Shown: piece after piece, positions 23,572 through 34,237 of the stretch | Layout of the letters: the number at the start of each line of letters is the position of its first letter | How positions within the stretch are numbered: position 1 is the first letter of the stretch | Assembly: GCA_001599815.1 (NCBI GenBank) | Contig: BCIA01000002.1 | Span: forward strand, 3,817,626 to 3,881,625 | From: Furcasterigmium furcatum | Lineage: Eukaryota > Ascomycota > Sordariomycetes > Glomerellales > Plectosphaerellaceae | Reading direction: 5' to 3' | Length of the DNA stretch: 64,000 nt | Program-made: the position numbers and the translations under genes | Notes under the pieces: generated by a model | Databases searched by the model: none | Told to the model about the DNA's origin: nothing | What the model saw: the letters and a program-made list of their open reading frames with translations, nothing else

Positions 23572-24351
23572 ATGAAGTTCTCCGTCGTCCTGGGCGCCCT
23601 TACCACGCTGCTCGCCAGCGTGGTGGCGAACCCCATCGAGAAGAGGCAGAGCGTCGTCCCCAAGGGACAGGCCATCTTCAAGTGCAAGACCGCCGGCCAG
23701 ATCGCCCTCACCTTCGACGATGGCCCCGCCCAATACACCGTCGAGGCCCTCAACACCCTCAAGGCCGCCGGCATGAAGGCCACCTTCTTCGTCAACGGCG
23801 AGAACTGGTCCAGCATCGGCCTTCACCAGGCCACCCTGCAGAGGATGCTCGCCGAGGGGCACCAGATCGGATCGCACACGTGGGTCTTTCACCGGCCGCT
23901 TTCTCCCTGACCCGTACACTGACAGACACGCAGCTGGAGCCACCCCTACCTCACCAAGCTCACCGCCAACGAGGTCAAGACGCAGATGAAGCAGCTGGAC
24001 AACGAGCTCCTGCGCCTCATCGGCCGCCGCCCCACGTACATGCGCCCCCCCTACTTCGACTACAACGCCGCCACCCTCGCGGTCATGAAGGAGCTCGGCT
24101 TCAAGGTCATCATCGCCGACATCGACCCCAAGGACACCCGCGGCAGGCCCACGCTGTCGTTCAACGACTTCGTCGCCGGGCTCAACGCCGGCGGCTCCAT
24201 CGTCCTCGCCCACGACGTGCAGAGGTCTACCGTCCGCGGCTGGCTCCCCATGGTCATCGCCGAGATCAACAAGCGCAAGCTCAAGACCGTCACCATCGGA
24301 GAGTGCCTCGGCGACCCTACCCGCAACTGGTACTCCTCCGCGAGCTGGTAA
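23572..24351 (+). CDS. secreted polysaccharide (chitin) deacetylase, CE4
   Basis: Two exons, 23572-23879 and 23934-24351, with a 54-nt intron; 241 aa. A signal peptide (MKFSVVLGALTTLLASVVA) is followed by a Kex2-like site (IEKRQ). The NodB homology domain is complete. Motif 1 is ALTFDDGP with the catalytic base Asp and a metal-ligand Asp. Motif 2 is GSHTWSH with both metal-binding His; the intron splits this motif. Motif 3 is YMRPPYFDYN, motif 4 is IADIDPKD, and motif 5 is GGSIVLAHD. It should remove N-acetyl groups from chitin or chitooligomers outside the cell, acting in wall remodelling or in masking wall chitin. No chitin-binding LysM or CBM18 module and no GPI signal, so it is probably released. 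Confidence 0.92.
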
Positions 24352-25386
24352 AGGAGAGTCGTAGTAGTCAGTCGTTGTCTGCCGGCGGCAAACCCGCCGC
24401 ATTAATGATCAATACTGCATGGGAACGGAGCCGGGTGTTTCGATTGCATCTAGCGGGCAGGCACTTGGCTAGGACATAATAATACCTCACATAGACATGG
24501 ATTGCACATGCAAATACACGTGGACGCCTTGCTCCCTCCGCTGTCTGAAGACTCGACGTCGTTTAAGGTTTCATCATGTGACCGGGCTGCCTCGGGAGAT
24601 GGCGTAGAGTGAACGAACTTCCACTGACAGCCAGACGAACCAACTCGGGGTTCATCTAGACGAGCGCACAGGACCACGGTGGGAGCCGTGAGGAGTGGCA
24701 TCGGCTTCCTCTCCAGTCTCAGCCCCCTTTCCATGCCGGGAAGTTCAGATCTGTGAAGACGGCCGAGTCCGAAGTGGCGGATGCAGAGTTGATTCAAAAC
24801 AGCGCTGAGCGGCGACACCACGAGCAGCATATGGGTGGAGGAGTTGATGAAGCCCTGTCCTTGTGGTACTTCTCAAGTTCTTCAGCAGGTCAAAGCAGCT
24901 GTAACCCCGCCCGCGGGCTATGAGTCCATGATAAAGGAGAAGGCCGTCGACTCCAGAGTGTCCAGGCCGTGGAACCACGCTGGTCGATCAGCCACAGAGC
25001 CTCGACCGCAAGTCGACATCGTCGTGTGATGCGGGTTCATTTCGGCATGGATCAACCACGTTGCCCGTTTTTAAAGGTCCCGGGGAGAGAGAGGATCAGG
25101 GAGGCCATCGCGAATGGAAAACTCGTAGTGCTTATTCCTTCCATTTTACCGGCACACTGGTGCACCCTGGAAACGCGGGGGAGAATACGGGCGACAGGTA
25201 CCCGGCCCCGCCCCCGGCCCCGCCCCCGGTCCCGGGCCGGTCGACATCCCCGTGGTGGTGACACGCATTGGAACCATGGAATGCGATCGAGGCGGGGTTT
25301 CTCCGCGTGACCTGCCAGTCAAGCGAGTAGCCGTTCTCGACATGTGCCGTCATTGAACCTCCGACCTCCAGCAGGACGCAACGACC
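24352..25386. other. intergenic, with GC-rich tandem repeat
   Basis: No gene seen. Near 25201-25240 the 12-mer cccggccccgcc occurs twice in tandem and runs into a cccggtcccgggcc palindrome. The stretch lies about 150-190 bp before the start of the Zn2Cys6 regulator and may be part of its promoter. Confidence 0.5.
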
Positions 25387-28151
25387 TTGAGAGCCGAGCA
25401 GACATCACCAGACAACATCGCCGTCCCCGGCGGCAGCAACCGTTCGACCCCCCCCCCCCCTTACAGACAGACGCTCTCCGACGTCCCCGACTCTGCGGAC
25501 AGCCCGCGGCTTGTGCTGGCAGCTGCCCATGCGATGCTCGCGCCTCACCATGGTGGCAGCGAACCTCGGCCGGGCGACGCGACCGGTGCTGGCGGCGCCG
25601 CCGCCGATGGCATCCGGCGGCCCTCGACCAACATCGATCAGCGACCGCCGATGATGGGCTGGGAGGCCGCGCCGTTGAAATCGAGAGAGACGTCCATCAG
25701 GCGCATCCGCCAGGCCTGTAGCAACTGCCGGCAAGTACCTACCTACCGTACCAGCTCAGAACGGCCCCAAGGCCACTCTCCGAGCGCAATCCCTCCCTCA
25801 AGTTGGTGGCCAATGTGTTAACCGTGCCCTCGCATAGCAACCGCAAGACAAAGTGCTCGGGCGACAAGCCGAGATGCTCCAACTGCCGCCGACACGCCCG
25901 ATCATGCTCGTACGAACCATACTCCAAGACAATGGCCGAGGCGCTGTCTGCCACCGCCAACAGCAGCTCAGCCCCGGCCCAACGTCCCCCCTCTGAACCG
26001 CATCACATCGGTGGCTCGGCAGAGGTAAACGCTCCCAGGCCGACAGTAGCGACCCTCGTTCTTCGCTGACGCGTGCGCGCCGCAGACAGACCTGATGCGC
26101 AGGGTCCGCATGATAGAATCCCAACTGGCCGAGCTGAGCGGCCAGCAGGGCATGCAAGCAGGCAGGTGAGTCGCGTAGGCCCGTCAGAACCCGGTACTAG
26201 TCAACACCGCACACCGGCTGACGCCTTCTTGCAGACAATTCCACGACCCGTCACATGATATGTCCTGCAGTCAGGGCTCGGCTCTGCCCGGGCCGTTCGA
26301 TACGACAGGCAGCATGTCTTCGGGCGAACGCCATGCCCTCTCGCCGTCCCAACCTTACTATCTAGAGAACTCGCCGCCCGGTTTGAGGTAAGATGCCGCG
26401 TTTCGAGAAGATGCGACAGACTGATGCTGATCTTCTGCTGAACAGCCCTTTCAACTCGCTCCCGCACGAGTCCGTCGTGCAGTCCGTCGTCGATACATAT
26501 TTCATCCACGTTCACAACCAGCCGTATGCGTACTTTCACGAAGCCAAATTCCGCCAGGAGCTCGGCGAGGGCAGGCTGCCCCGATGTTTGGTCATGGCCG
26601 TGCTCGCCTATGCCATAAGGTTCTCTGATCACGAGTTCTTCGAGGGTCGGAAACGCGAAGCTACCGACGCGTACGCGAGGGCATCTTGGCTGTCGGTGCT
26701 CAACGACCACATGACCCTGGAAGAGAACCCCAGTCTCGACGTCGTCAGAACTGTCAATATATTGGCAATCATCGACTTCACCGGTGAGGCTCCCCGTCCC
26801 TGGCCCTTATCTACTCACGGGCCTGGCCCAAGCTGACCCTACCATCTTGTAGCTGGCCGCATCAGCTCGGGGTGGCTGAAGATCGGCATGGCGGTCCGCA
26901 TATCCCAGGACCTACAGCTCATGGCGGAGCCGAGCGATGTCCTGTCTGCCATCGAGCAAGAAGAGCGGAGGAGAGTGTATTGGTCGGTATACGTCCTGGA
27001 CAAGCTCGTCGCCTGCGGCAAGGGTCGGCCACCGGCCGCCTCCCAGGAGGATTGTCAGGTTCAACTCCCCTGTGACGAGGCCTCCTTCCGCAACGGCACT
27101 GCTCCGAGGACATCAACGTTACACCAACTCTCCCGCTGGGACGCTGATTTGGACCTCGTCCCAGGTGGTTTCCCCAAGGTCATACTCGCAGCGACAGCCC
27201 TTGGCCGGTGCGCTCGCTACGTCCTTCACAAGGACGTGGCGGACGAGTTCCCACCGTGGGACTCGAAGTCCGAGTACGCAGCCATCAACTCATTCTTGCT
27301 CTTAGTAGATCATCATCTCCATGCAGACGACCGCCCCTCGAGCCAGAGGATCGAGGCACACCGTCAGCAGGACGGCAGCCTGGACCACCAGGCGCTCTGC
27401 CACTTCATCTTCGCCGATGTCATCACGCATTTCTGCCACGTCCTCCTCAACCACCCGTTCCTCCTCCGACTCAGGCTGCAGGGGCTCGGCGTCAACGCCC
27501 CGAAAACGTTTCTGAGCGCCGCCTTCAAGACGAGCTGCGATCACGCGTGCGAAATCATCCACCTCTTGGACGCCGCCGCCTTCGTCGGCTTCCGAGTCCA
27601 GTCCTCATTCTACGCGTACACCACCTCCGTGGCGAGCACCATCGTCTCCCTAGCCATTCACGACCAGCGCTCGGCCGGTGAAGAGCCGTCTCCGCGCCTG
27701 GTCGAGTCCAGTCGGAAAGCCCTGGAGATCCTGGCAACAATGGCTTCTGCGTGGGAACACGCAGCAAGAATGGTACGTCCCTCGACCACGTGTGAAGAGA
27801 GCGAGCATTTGGGGTGCTAACAGACGCGACTGCAAGCACGTCAAGGCACTTCTTTTCGACTCACACGGCGCCGCTATGGCGACCGTGCTTGACCCGGCCG
27901 CTACTCCCCAGCTGGATCCGAAAATGGTGGAGGTCTTCTGGTCGATGATCGACTACGGCGCCATGTCCAAGGCTCCTCTCGCGTCCGACACGGCGTCGGA
28001 CTTCTCCATGTCAGGCGACTTGCCCCTTCCGGACATGGACTTCGACATGGGCCTGCTGGGCGGCCAGAGTCTCGATCTTGCCACGCCAGCTCCGCAGGAT
28101 GACAGAGCGTTCACGGCATTTCATACTTCGGACCTGGAGGGCCTGATTTGA
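25387..28151 (+). CDS. Zn2Cys6 transcription factor (XlnR/AmyR-type architecture)
   Basis: Seven exons: 25387-25730, 25838-26024, 26086-26165, 26235-26387, 26446-26783, 26853-27772 and 27837-28151; 778 aa. Intron 1 (25731-25837) has a GC donor (gcaagt) and splits the zinc cluster. Joined, it reads ACSNCR then RKTKCSGDKPRC then SNCRRHARSC, with the standard C-x2-C-x6-C spacing. A short coiled coil follows (LMRRVRMIESQLAELSG). The Fungal_trans middle domain spans about 260-560 (VDTYFIHVHNQPYAYFHEAKF, YWSVYVLDKLVACGKGRPPA). The acidic C-terminus (LPDMDFDMGLLGG) could be an activation region. Nuclear DNA-binding activator or repressor. The target is unknown; it sits about 1.5 kb left of the catabolic cluster and might belong to it. 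No CGGWCCG palindrome was noticed in its own promoter. Confidence 0.88.
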
Positions 28152-29129
28152 GGTGATCGGTTGGGCCACGAGCAATAGGAATTTTGCCAGTGTCTATTAT
28201 TGAGTAGTAGTGGTGGACGTGTTTGGCGATTATACCCTAGAGGCAGTAAGTGAGCAAGTAGTACAGCGGACTTTCATCCTGATACTTCCTATCTTGCACC
28301 CGCCACCGCTGTGTTAGAGCCACAGCCAACAACTGCAGCAGGTAGTGGTATCCAACGTCGGGAAAGGTGGGAACTACGGCATGGAACGGGTTCTACTGTT
28401 GAAAGGATCTATATACGTGCTGAGGGGCCGCTTGAGATGGCCGAGGGGCCAGAGTTCAGGTGTACTCTTACGCCTGGCCTAGCAGTTGTAGCCAGTACTA
28501 GTACGAAAGCGAGATATCTCTCGACCGCTTGATTTTGGTGGTACACGCGAATCCCCTAAGACGCTGTGCAATATGCTATAATTTGCGCACGGCAACCTAC
28601 ATTGCGGCGTGTCGCAGAAGTTCCCCCCGTTGCTAGTATCCTCTTCGCAAATCCATCAAGTAGGTAAACGATACGTCCGCTGAATATCAGATCGAACTGT
28701 CTGTGAAGACTCCATCACGGCCAAGGAGCGCCGTGTGAGGCTGCAAAGTCGTCATCGGGCCCGACGTCGCGTCGCAACTCATGTTGTGGCCAAGAGGTCG
28801 GTATCAGCCGGGAGAGAGCAGTCAGCGAGGGGGCACTGGGGAACACCATCCCGGGATGCGCGTCCCCGCTGAGAAGACTGGATCCTTCAAATGGATGCCA
28901 ACGTGCCTGATAAGCTGTGCAACCGCCAGAACCTCGGCCCGCCCCCGACCTGCCGAACAACAATAAAATAGGCACAGCAGTAGCTTTGATCACGGCTTGC
29001 TTTAGCTTGGAAGGAGCATCTCGTCACAGCAAAGTTTCCTACCACTGAGTATAAGATGAGTAGGATAATAGGAGTCAGGGACCGAATAACCAGGCCATAT
29101 CGGTAAGTTCCAAAATGTCCATGGTGACC

Positions 29130-29345
29130 TCCTCTATAGATCTATAAATATACCAATCATAGAATCTACCTATCTAAAGAGAGACTAAATAGAATACTCT
29201 ATACTATATGATATAGTATTAATCCTTTATAACTACTTTTTAGTTCGAACGAATTTCACTTATATCTATATTAGTCTCTAATAAGCATATTAGGTTTTCT
29301 ATTTTTTCTAGGTAAGTTTAGTCCTATAACTATAGCGACCCCACT
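29130..29345. repeat. AT-rich, RIP-like island
   Basis: Abrupt drop to a TA-rich composition with almost no CpG, containing the palindrome actatatgatatagt near 29210. It looks like a repeat relict mutated by RIP. No open frame. Confidence 0.5.
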
Positions 29346-29475
29346 ACTAATAGTAGGTAGGTACCTTGCCTAGAGTGTAAAAGTAAGTACCCCAGGTGAC
29401 TTCTTTCTCCGTAACGCCCCTCCCCTTCCGCGCCCCGCGGCTCCCCGCGATGTTCGGCCCCGCACAACTGGGGAG

Positions 29476-29482
29476 CGGTCCG
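29476..29482 (+). promoter_or_regulatory. CGGTCCG palindrome, ALDH promoter
   Basis: Inverted CGG triplets with one base between them, the kind of site bound by Zn2Cys6 dimers, 172 bp before the ATG at 29654. Confidence 0.5.
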
Positions 29483-29653
29483 GCCTCGGACGGAAGAGCG
29501 AAAGGAGGGGGTTTGTTCGCGAGTCAGCTATAAGTAGTACATTCACTGTTCGTACTACTAGTAGGATATCATTTATCAGGGTGAAGTTACGTCCCGGCGC
29601 TCGTCCTCTCATAGTACTCCAGCGACATACATATTGTTATCACATTCATCACC

Positions 29654-31499
29654 ATGGCCGCAACCAGCACCCTCGGAGCTCTTGACTTCCGGGACAACTT
29701 TGTCCACATCATCGGCGGAAAAGTATCTGCCACGAAGGAGAGCAGGCACGGTGTCAACCCAGCCAACCTTTCGGCCAAAGCAGCGGTCCCGGTCGCCACG
29801 CGGGACGACCTCGACCGTGCCGTTGCCGCAGCAAAAGATGCCTTCAAGACGTGGTCCAAAGTTCCGTATAAGGAGCGCCGCGAGGCCGTGCTCGCATACG
29901 CGGATGCCATCGACAAGCATCGGACCGAGTTCAGGGACCTTCTCATTGCCGAGCAGGGCAAGCCGGTAAGTGCCCCGCACAGGGACATCACTATCCGTGT
30001 ACAAAGATGCCCCAGCTGACGTGACACAGCTCCCCCAGGCGTCTTACGAGACAGATGCTGCCATTGAGTGGATCCGCGGCATGTCCGACATCCCGCTGCC
30101 AGAAGACGTCCTCGAAGACAACGCGACCCGCAGAGTCATCACCCGCTACACGCCTGTCGGCGTTGTTGCGGCCCTTGTCCCCTGGAACTTTCCTCTGCTC
30201 CTCGCCACCGGCAAGATCGCGCCCGCTCTGCTGACTGGCAACGTTATCATCGTCAAGCCCTCGTGAGAAGACCCCGGTATCAGCCTGGCTTGGGCGGAGA
30301 GCCCCCCGTAGCCTCATCTAACCATCATCTCGGCAGACCTTTCACGCCTTACTGCGGCCTAAAGCTCGTCGAGCTGGCACAGCAGTTCTTCCCTCCCGGT
30401 GTCGTCCAGTCCCTCAGCGGAGGTGATGAGCTGGGCCCCTGGATGACCAGCCATCCCGGTGTAGATAAGATCAGCTTCACCGGGTCCACGGCGACCGGAA
30501 AGCTCGTCCTCCAAAGTGCCAGCAAGACCCTCAAGAGGGTCACTCTGGAACTGTCAGTGCACCTCCAGATACAAGAAGAGTTTTTAAGAAGCTAATCTTG
30601 GATCACTCAAAAGTGGTGGCAACGATCCAGCCATCGTCTTCCCCGACGTCGACGTCGACAAGGTTGCCGAGAAGGTATGTCATGGCACGCGAGGAGCGTC
30701 TCAACACGATGCAACATTGAGCTAATGATGGTGACAGGTCGCTTTCTTCGCCTTCCTTAACTCGGGCCAGGTTCGTCATGGCTCCTCGTCCCTTTGTTGG
30801 TTTGCCAGAGTGTCTGACTTTGTGTGTGCTGTTGTAGATCTGCCTCAACCTCAAGCGCATCTACGTCCACGAGTCTATCTTCAAGGAGTTCCGCGAAGCG
30901 CTCGTCAAGCACGTCAAGAACTTCGTCCTCGGCGACGGCTCACAAGAGGGCGTTACGCATGGCCCTCTCCAGAACTCGATGCAGTTTGAGCGCGTCAAGA
31001 CCTTCTTTGCCGACATCGAGAAGCAGGGATGGGAGGTTGCCGTTGGCGGCGACATCACACCATCTGCGGGATACTTCATCACGCCCACCGTCATCGACAG
31101 GCCTCCCGAGGATTCGAGAATCGTTGTTGAGGAGCCCTTTGGTGTGTATCACCTTGGAAGTTTGTTCCGCATCTTGTCTTGCTAACTTGTGCACCAGGCC
31201 CGATCGTTCCCCTTCTCTCCTGGAAAACGGAAGACGAGGTCATCGCCCGTGCTAACAACACCACAATGGGCCTGGGAGCCTCCGTATGGTCCGACGATAT
31301 CGAGAAGGCCACCAGAGTCGGCAGGGAGATTCAAGCAGGCAACGTCTGGATCAACACGCACTTCGACCTTTCGCCAGGTGCGCCTTTCGGGGGGCACAAG
31401 GAGAGTGGCATTGGAACGGAATGGGGCGCGAACGGCCTCAAGGGTTTCTGTAATGTGCAGACTCTATTCATGAACAAGAAGATTGTCGGGGGCTCGTAA
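29654..31499 (+). CDS. NAD(P)-dependent aldehyde dehydrogenase
   Basis: Seven exons: 29654-29965, 30030-30262, 30337-30552, 30614-30674, 30738-30770, 30838-31141 and 31198-31499; introns of 56-74 nt; 486 aa. Landmarks of the ALDH superfamily: [21 protein letters not shown], the cofactor loop [12 protein letters not shown], the general-base Glu in [12 protein letters not shown], and the nucleophilic Cys in [17 protein letters not shown]. The 11-codon exon 5 ends just before that Cys. The C-terminus carries [15 protein letters not shown]. It should oxidise an aldehyde to the acid; the substrate is not readable from sequence. It shares the CGGTCCG promoter motif with the carboxylase genes and would feed the acyl-CoA ligase with acid. 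No peroxisomal signal at the C-terminus (ends VGGS) and no signal peptide, so probably cytosolic. Confidence 0.9.
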
Positions 31500-31889
31500 T
31501 TTCACTACTGGTCAGATGCCTGGACCAATAAACGCATTTGGCACATTATTTCTGCATGCAGTCTTGTCCACCCTGTCCTGAAGCCCTTGCCAGATGTGCA
31601 AATTCTACTTGACCCCAGAACTGTGATAATACTCCCCACGCCAGGTCTACAGCAAAGTACTCGGGCTCCCTGTGTGGAGCGGATGCTTGCCTCGGCCTCG
31701 GCCACGACCAACTGCAAGCTGTCTTTTTACCGTCGAGCTGCTGATTATGTGCACCACAAGGCCTCTTAGGTGGGAGCATCTTCTGCGGAAGACTCAACTA
31801 ATCACTTCAAGTTCGAACAAGCCGTGGCTTTGAGATATATCATGTACATATGCATTGACGAAGATTCGAGGTCCTGTAGCTGACACTGC
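31500..31889. other. intergenic, convergent 3' ends
   Basis: Lies between the convergent ALDH and lyase/hydratase genes. No gene or stable element seen. Confidence 0.5.
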
Positions 31890-33755
31890 TCAGAGCTTGC
31901 TCTGGAACCTGCGCTGGTGGGAGAACTTGTCCCAGTCTACCTTTCTGCCAGCCTGGAACTCCTTCACGCCGTAGCTCGCGGGGGCGTCTGGCTTCATCAT
32001 CTCGTGGAAGAGCTCTTTGATAACGACATCCTGCCCTTCTCGTCCTGCATCTCGCCAACCAGCTCGGACGAGCTCCTTGGACATGCGAGACGCATCAGAC
32101 GACGCGTCTCGCAGTTGGATCAGGAATCCGTCCAGGAAGGACTTCCACTGATCCCCACCAGGTGCAACAGCGGCAGCGATGCCCTTCTCCTTCAGTTCGG
32201 TCGGGGTCACCGGGCGAGCCGTCAGCATCTTCTCCCTGGCGAACGAGACACCCCACTCCCGGATGATGTATTTCGATATAGACGCCGGGCACAGCCCCAG
32301 CTTTGCTTCAGTCAGGCTGATGTTGGCTTTGGGGGCGAAGAGGCGCAAGTCACAGGCAAAGGCCAGCCCGACGCCGCCTCCAAAGGCCGGACCGTTGACG
32401 GCTGCGACGGTCACCTTGGGGCACCGGTCGATGTAGTCGAAGAGCTTGACAAGCCGGTCGAACTGTGCGGCTGCTGCTTGGTCGCCGGAGCCGACAGGCG
32501 TGTTGGCGCTGCTGAGGTCCATGCCAGTGCAGAAAAACTTGCCGCTGCCCTCGATGACAACGCGGTTGACTGACAGATCACTTGCCACATCCGTAAAAGT
32601 TGACGTGAGGTCCTCGATCATGCCGGTTGTCAGAGCATTACCGTTCTTGGGGCGATTCAGGGTGATCTTCAGGTTTGCCCCCGACTGGTGGATCAACAAC
32701 TCCTGCGTGGTTCTGATCAGAGTCCATGGGAGTCCCTTGGTCGGGGCCGTGGCTAGTCGCGAAGAGGTGGACTTCTGCGTGGCCTTTGATGCCAAAGCTG
32801 CACCGGCCCTGCTGCCCGTCTGCTGCGATGGCTTTTCGGAGATCCAGATGCCAGTCGACACCAACTTGTCAAGGTCAACACCGGTTTCAACACCGGCGTG
32901 GTGAAACATGTAGACGAGGTCCTCCGTTGCAACGTTACCGCGAGCCCCTGGAGCAAATGGGCAGCCTCCAAGGCCAGCAACGCTGCTGTCAAAGACCCGG
33001 ATGCCGCAGTTGTAGGCCTCCCAGGCATTTGCTATCCCCTGGCCGTAGGTATCGTGAAAATGGCCCGCCAAAGAAGCCACTGGAACACCGTTATCGACGA
33101 GGAATGCGAGAAGTCCGCGGACTTCTGCTGGCGAACCGATACCGAGGGTGTCACCGAGGCTGATCTCGTAGCAGCCCATGGCGAAGAGCGCATTGACGGT
33201 CTTGAGAACTGCCGCGGGGGGTGTCGGTCCGTCGAAAGGGTCGGCGAAAATGCAGGAGACATAGCTGGAACCATGTTAGGGTTGAATGCTGCTTGCAGTC
33301 GACGGGCTGGCCTGGGGTGAAACTCACCCGCGGATCAACATGCCATGCCTTCGCGCCTCCGCGGCCACGGTTTGTGCTCTGGATATTCCTTCGTCCACGC
33401 TGCACTTGATGTTTGCCTTGCTGAAACCCTCGGTGGCGCTGATGAAGACTGCAATCTCCGAAACTCCCAGCTTACGGGCAATTCCAGTACCCTTCGTGTT
33501 TGGCACCAGAACTGGGGACCTACGCGAGCCATCCGACAGGAGGCCTCGCACGAAGGGGTCCTGCAAAACAAGCTGACAGTCTCTGAGCTGGGGGACGGCT
33601 CTCGGAGAGACGATCGAGGTGAGCTCTATCGTTCGAAGTCCCGTCCCGTACAATTTCTTGATGAGCTCAATCTTTACGCTCGTGGGCACCTCGCGGGAGA
33701 CATTCTGGAGGCCGTCCCGGGGCCCTACTTCAACGATCCTGACGTTGCCGGACAT
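31890..33755 (-). CDS. HMG-CoA lyase / enoyl-CoA hydratase fusion, peroxisomal
   Basis: Two exons on the minus strand, 33755-33328 and 33264-31890, with a 63-nt intron; 600 aa. Residues about 5-285 are an HMG-CoA-lyase-type TIM barrel: VEVGPRDGLQN, the metal-binding AGHFHDTYGQG, and SVAGLGGCPFAPGARGN with the catalytic Cys near 244. After a Ser/Thr/Ala-rich linker, residues about 330-600 are a crotonase: oxyanion-hole loops KFFCTGMDL (near 387) and NGPAFGGGVGLAFACD (near 434), and SLTEAKLGLCP. The last three residues are SKL, a canonical PTS1. In leucine and acyclic-terpene breakdown these two activities are consecutive: hydration of the glutaconyl-CoA, then cleavage of the hydroxy-glutaryl-CoA. 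Fusion in one chain fits channelling. An ATG at 33809 would add 18 residues. The gene shares a 480-bp divergent promoter with the carboxyltransferase gene. Confidence 0.9.
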
Positions 33756-33948
33756 GGCGGTTGTACCCGAACAAGCAGTCCGTATAGCAGCTGGTGGTAA
33801 GCAAACCAAGTTACCAAGGGGGAGGCTGTTGCGTGCAGCTGTCTCTTGCGAGACCTTGCTCCCGACGCATGCCCTCTGGGTGGATAACCGGATATCATCC
33901 CCTGGCTCGCTGTTCTTATAATCGCGCGGTACGGGTGGCCCCAGTAAC

Positions 33949-33955
33949 CGGACCG
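33949..33955. promoter_or_regulatory. CGGACCG palindrome, divergent promoter
   Basis: First of two copies of the palindrome between the lyase/hydratase and carboxyltransferase genes. Confidence 0.5.
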
Positions 33956-34045
33956 AGAGACGGGTTTACTCAGGCGGCGAATGGGGCCAAACTCTCACCT
34001 ACCCCGGCCCCGTCTGGGGCACTAGAACCACCCCTCGTAGCCAGG

Positions 34046-34052
34046 CGGTCCG
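34046..34052. promoter_or_regulatory. CGGTCCG palindrome, divergent promoter
   Basis: Second copy, 186 bp before the carboxyltransferase ATG. Confidence 0.5.
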
Positions 34053-34237
34053 ATGTCAGAGCCAGGGTTGCCCGTGTCCCGTCCGCTCGGTTTCTGGTCC
34101 GGAGGTGCCTGAGCTGATGAGAGGTAACTATAGCAGTGCAGTCAGTCACTCGAGAGACCCGATCCCGTCAACAGCCCCGACCTGCCTGTCTGCCTTCGCC
34201 CAACTCCACACCCTGTCGCATAGCAGCGTCCAACAAT

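Larger units (their letters stand above)
28152..29653. other. intergenic, includes an AT-rich island
   Basis: No gene seen. It contains the AT-rich block 29130-29345 and then the promoter of the aldehyde dehydrogenase with a CGGTCCG site. Confidence 0.6.
33756..34237. promoter_or_regulatory. divergent promoter, lyase/hydratase and carboxyltransferase
   Basis: A 482-bp region between the two start codons, holding two CGGWCCG palindromes (33949 and 34046). Confidence 0.6.

Noticed and set aside
23383..24402. 339-codon open frame antisense to the chitin deacetylase
   Set aside because: Same composition bias; the plus strand carries all five CE4 motifs.
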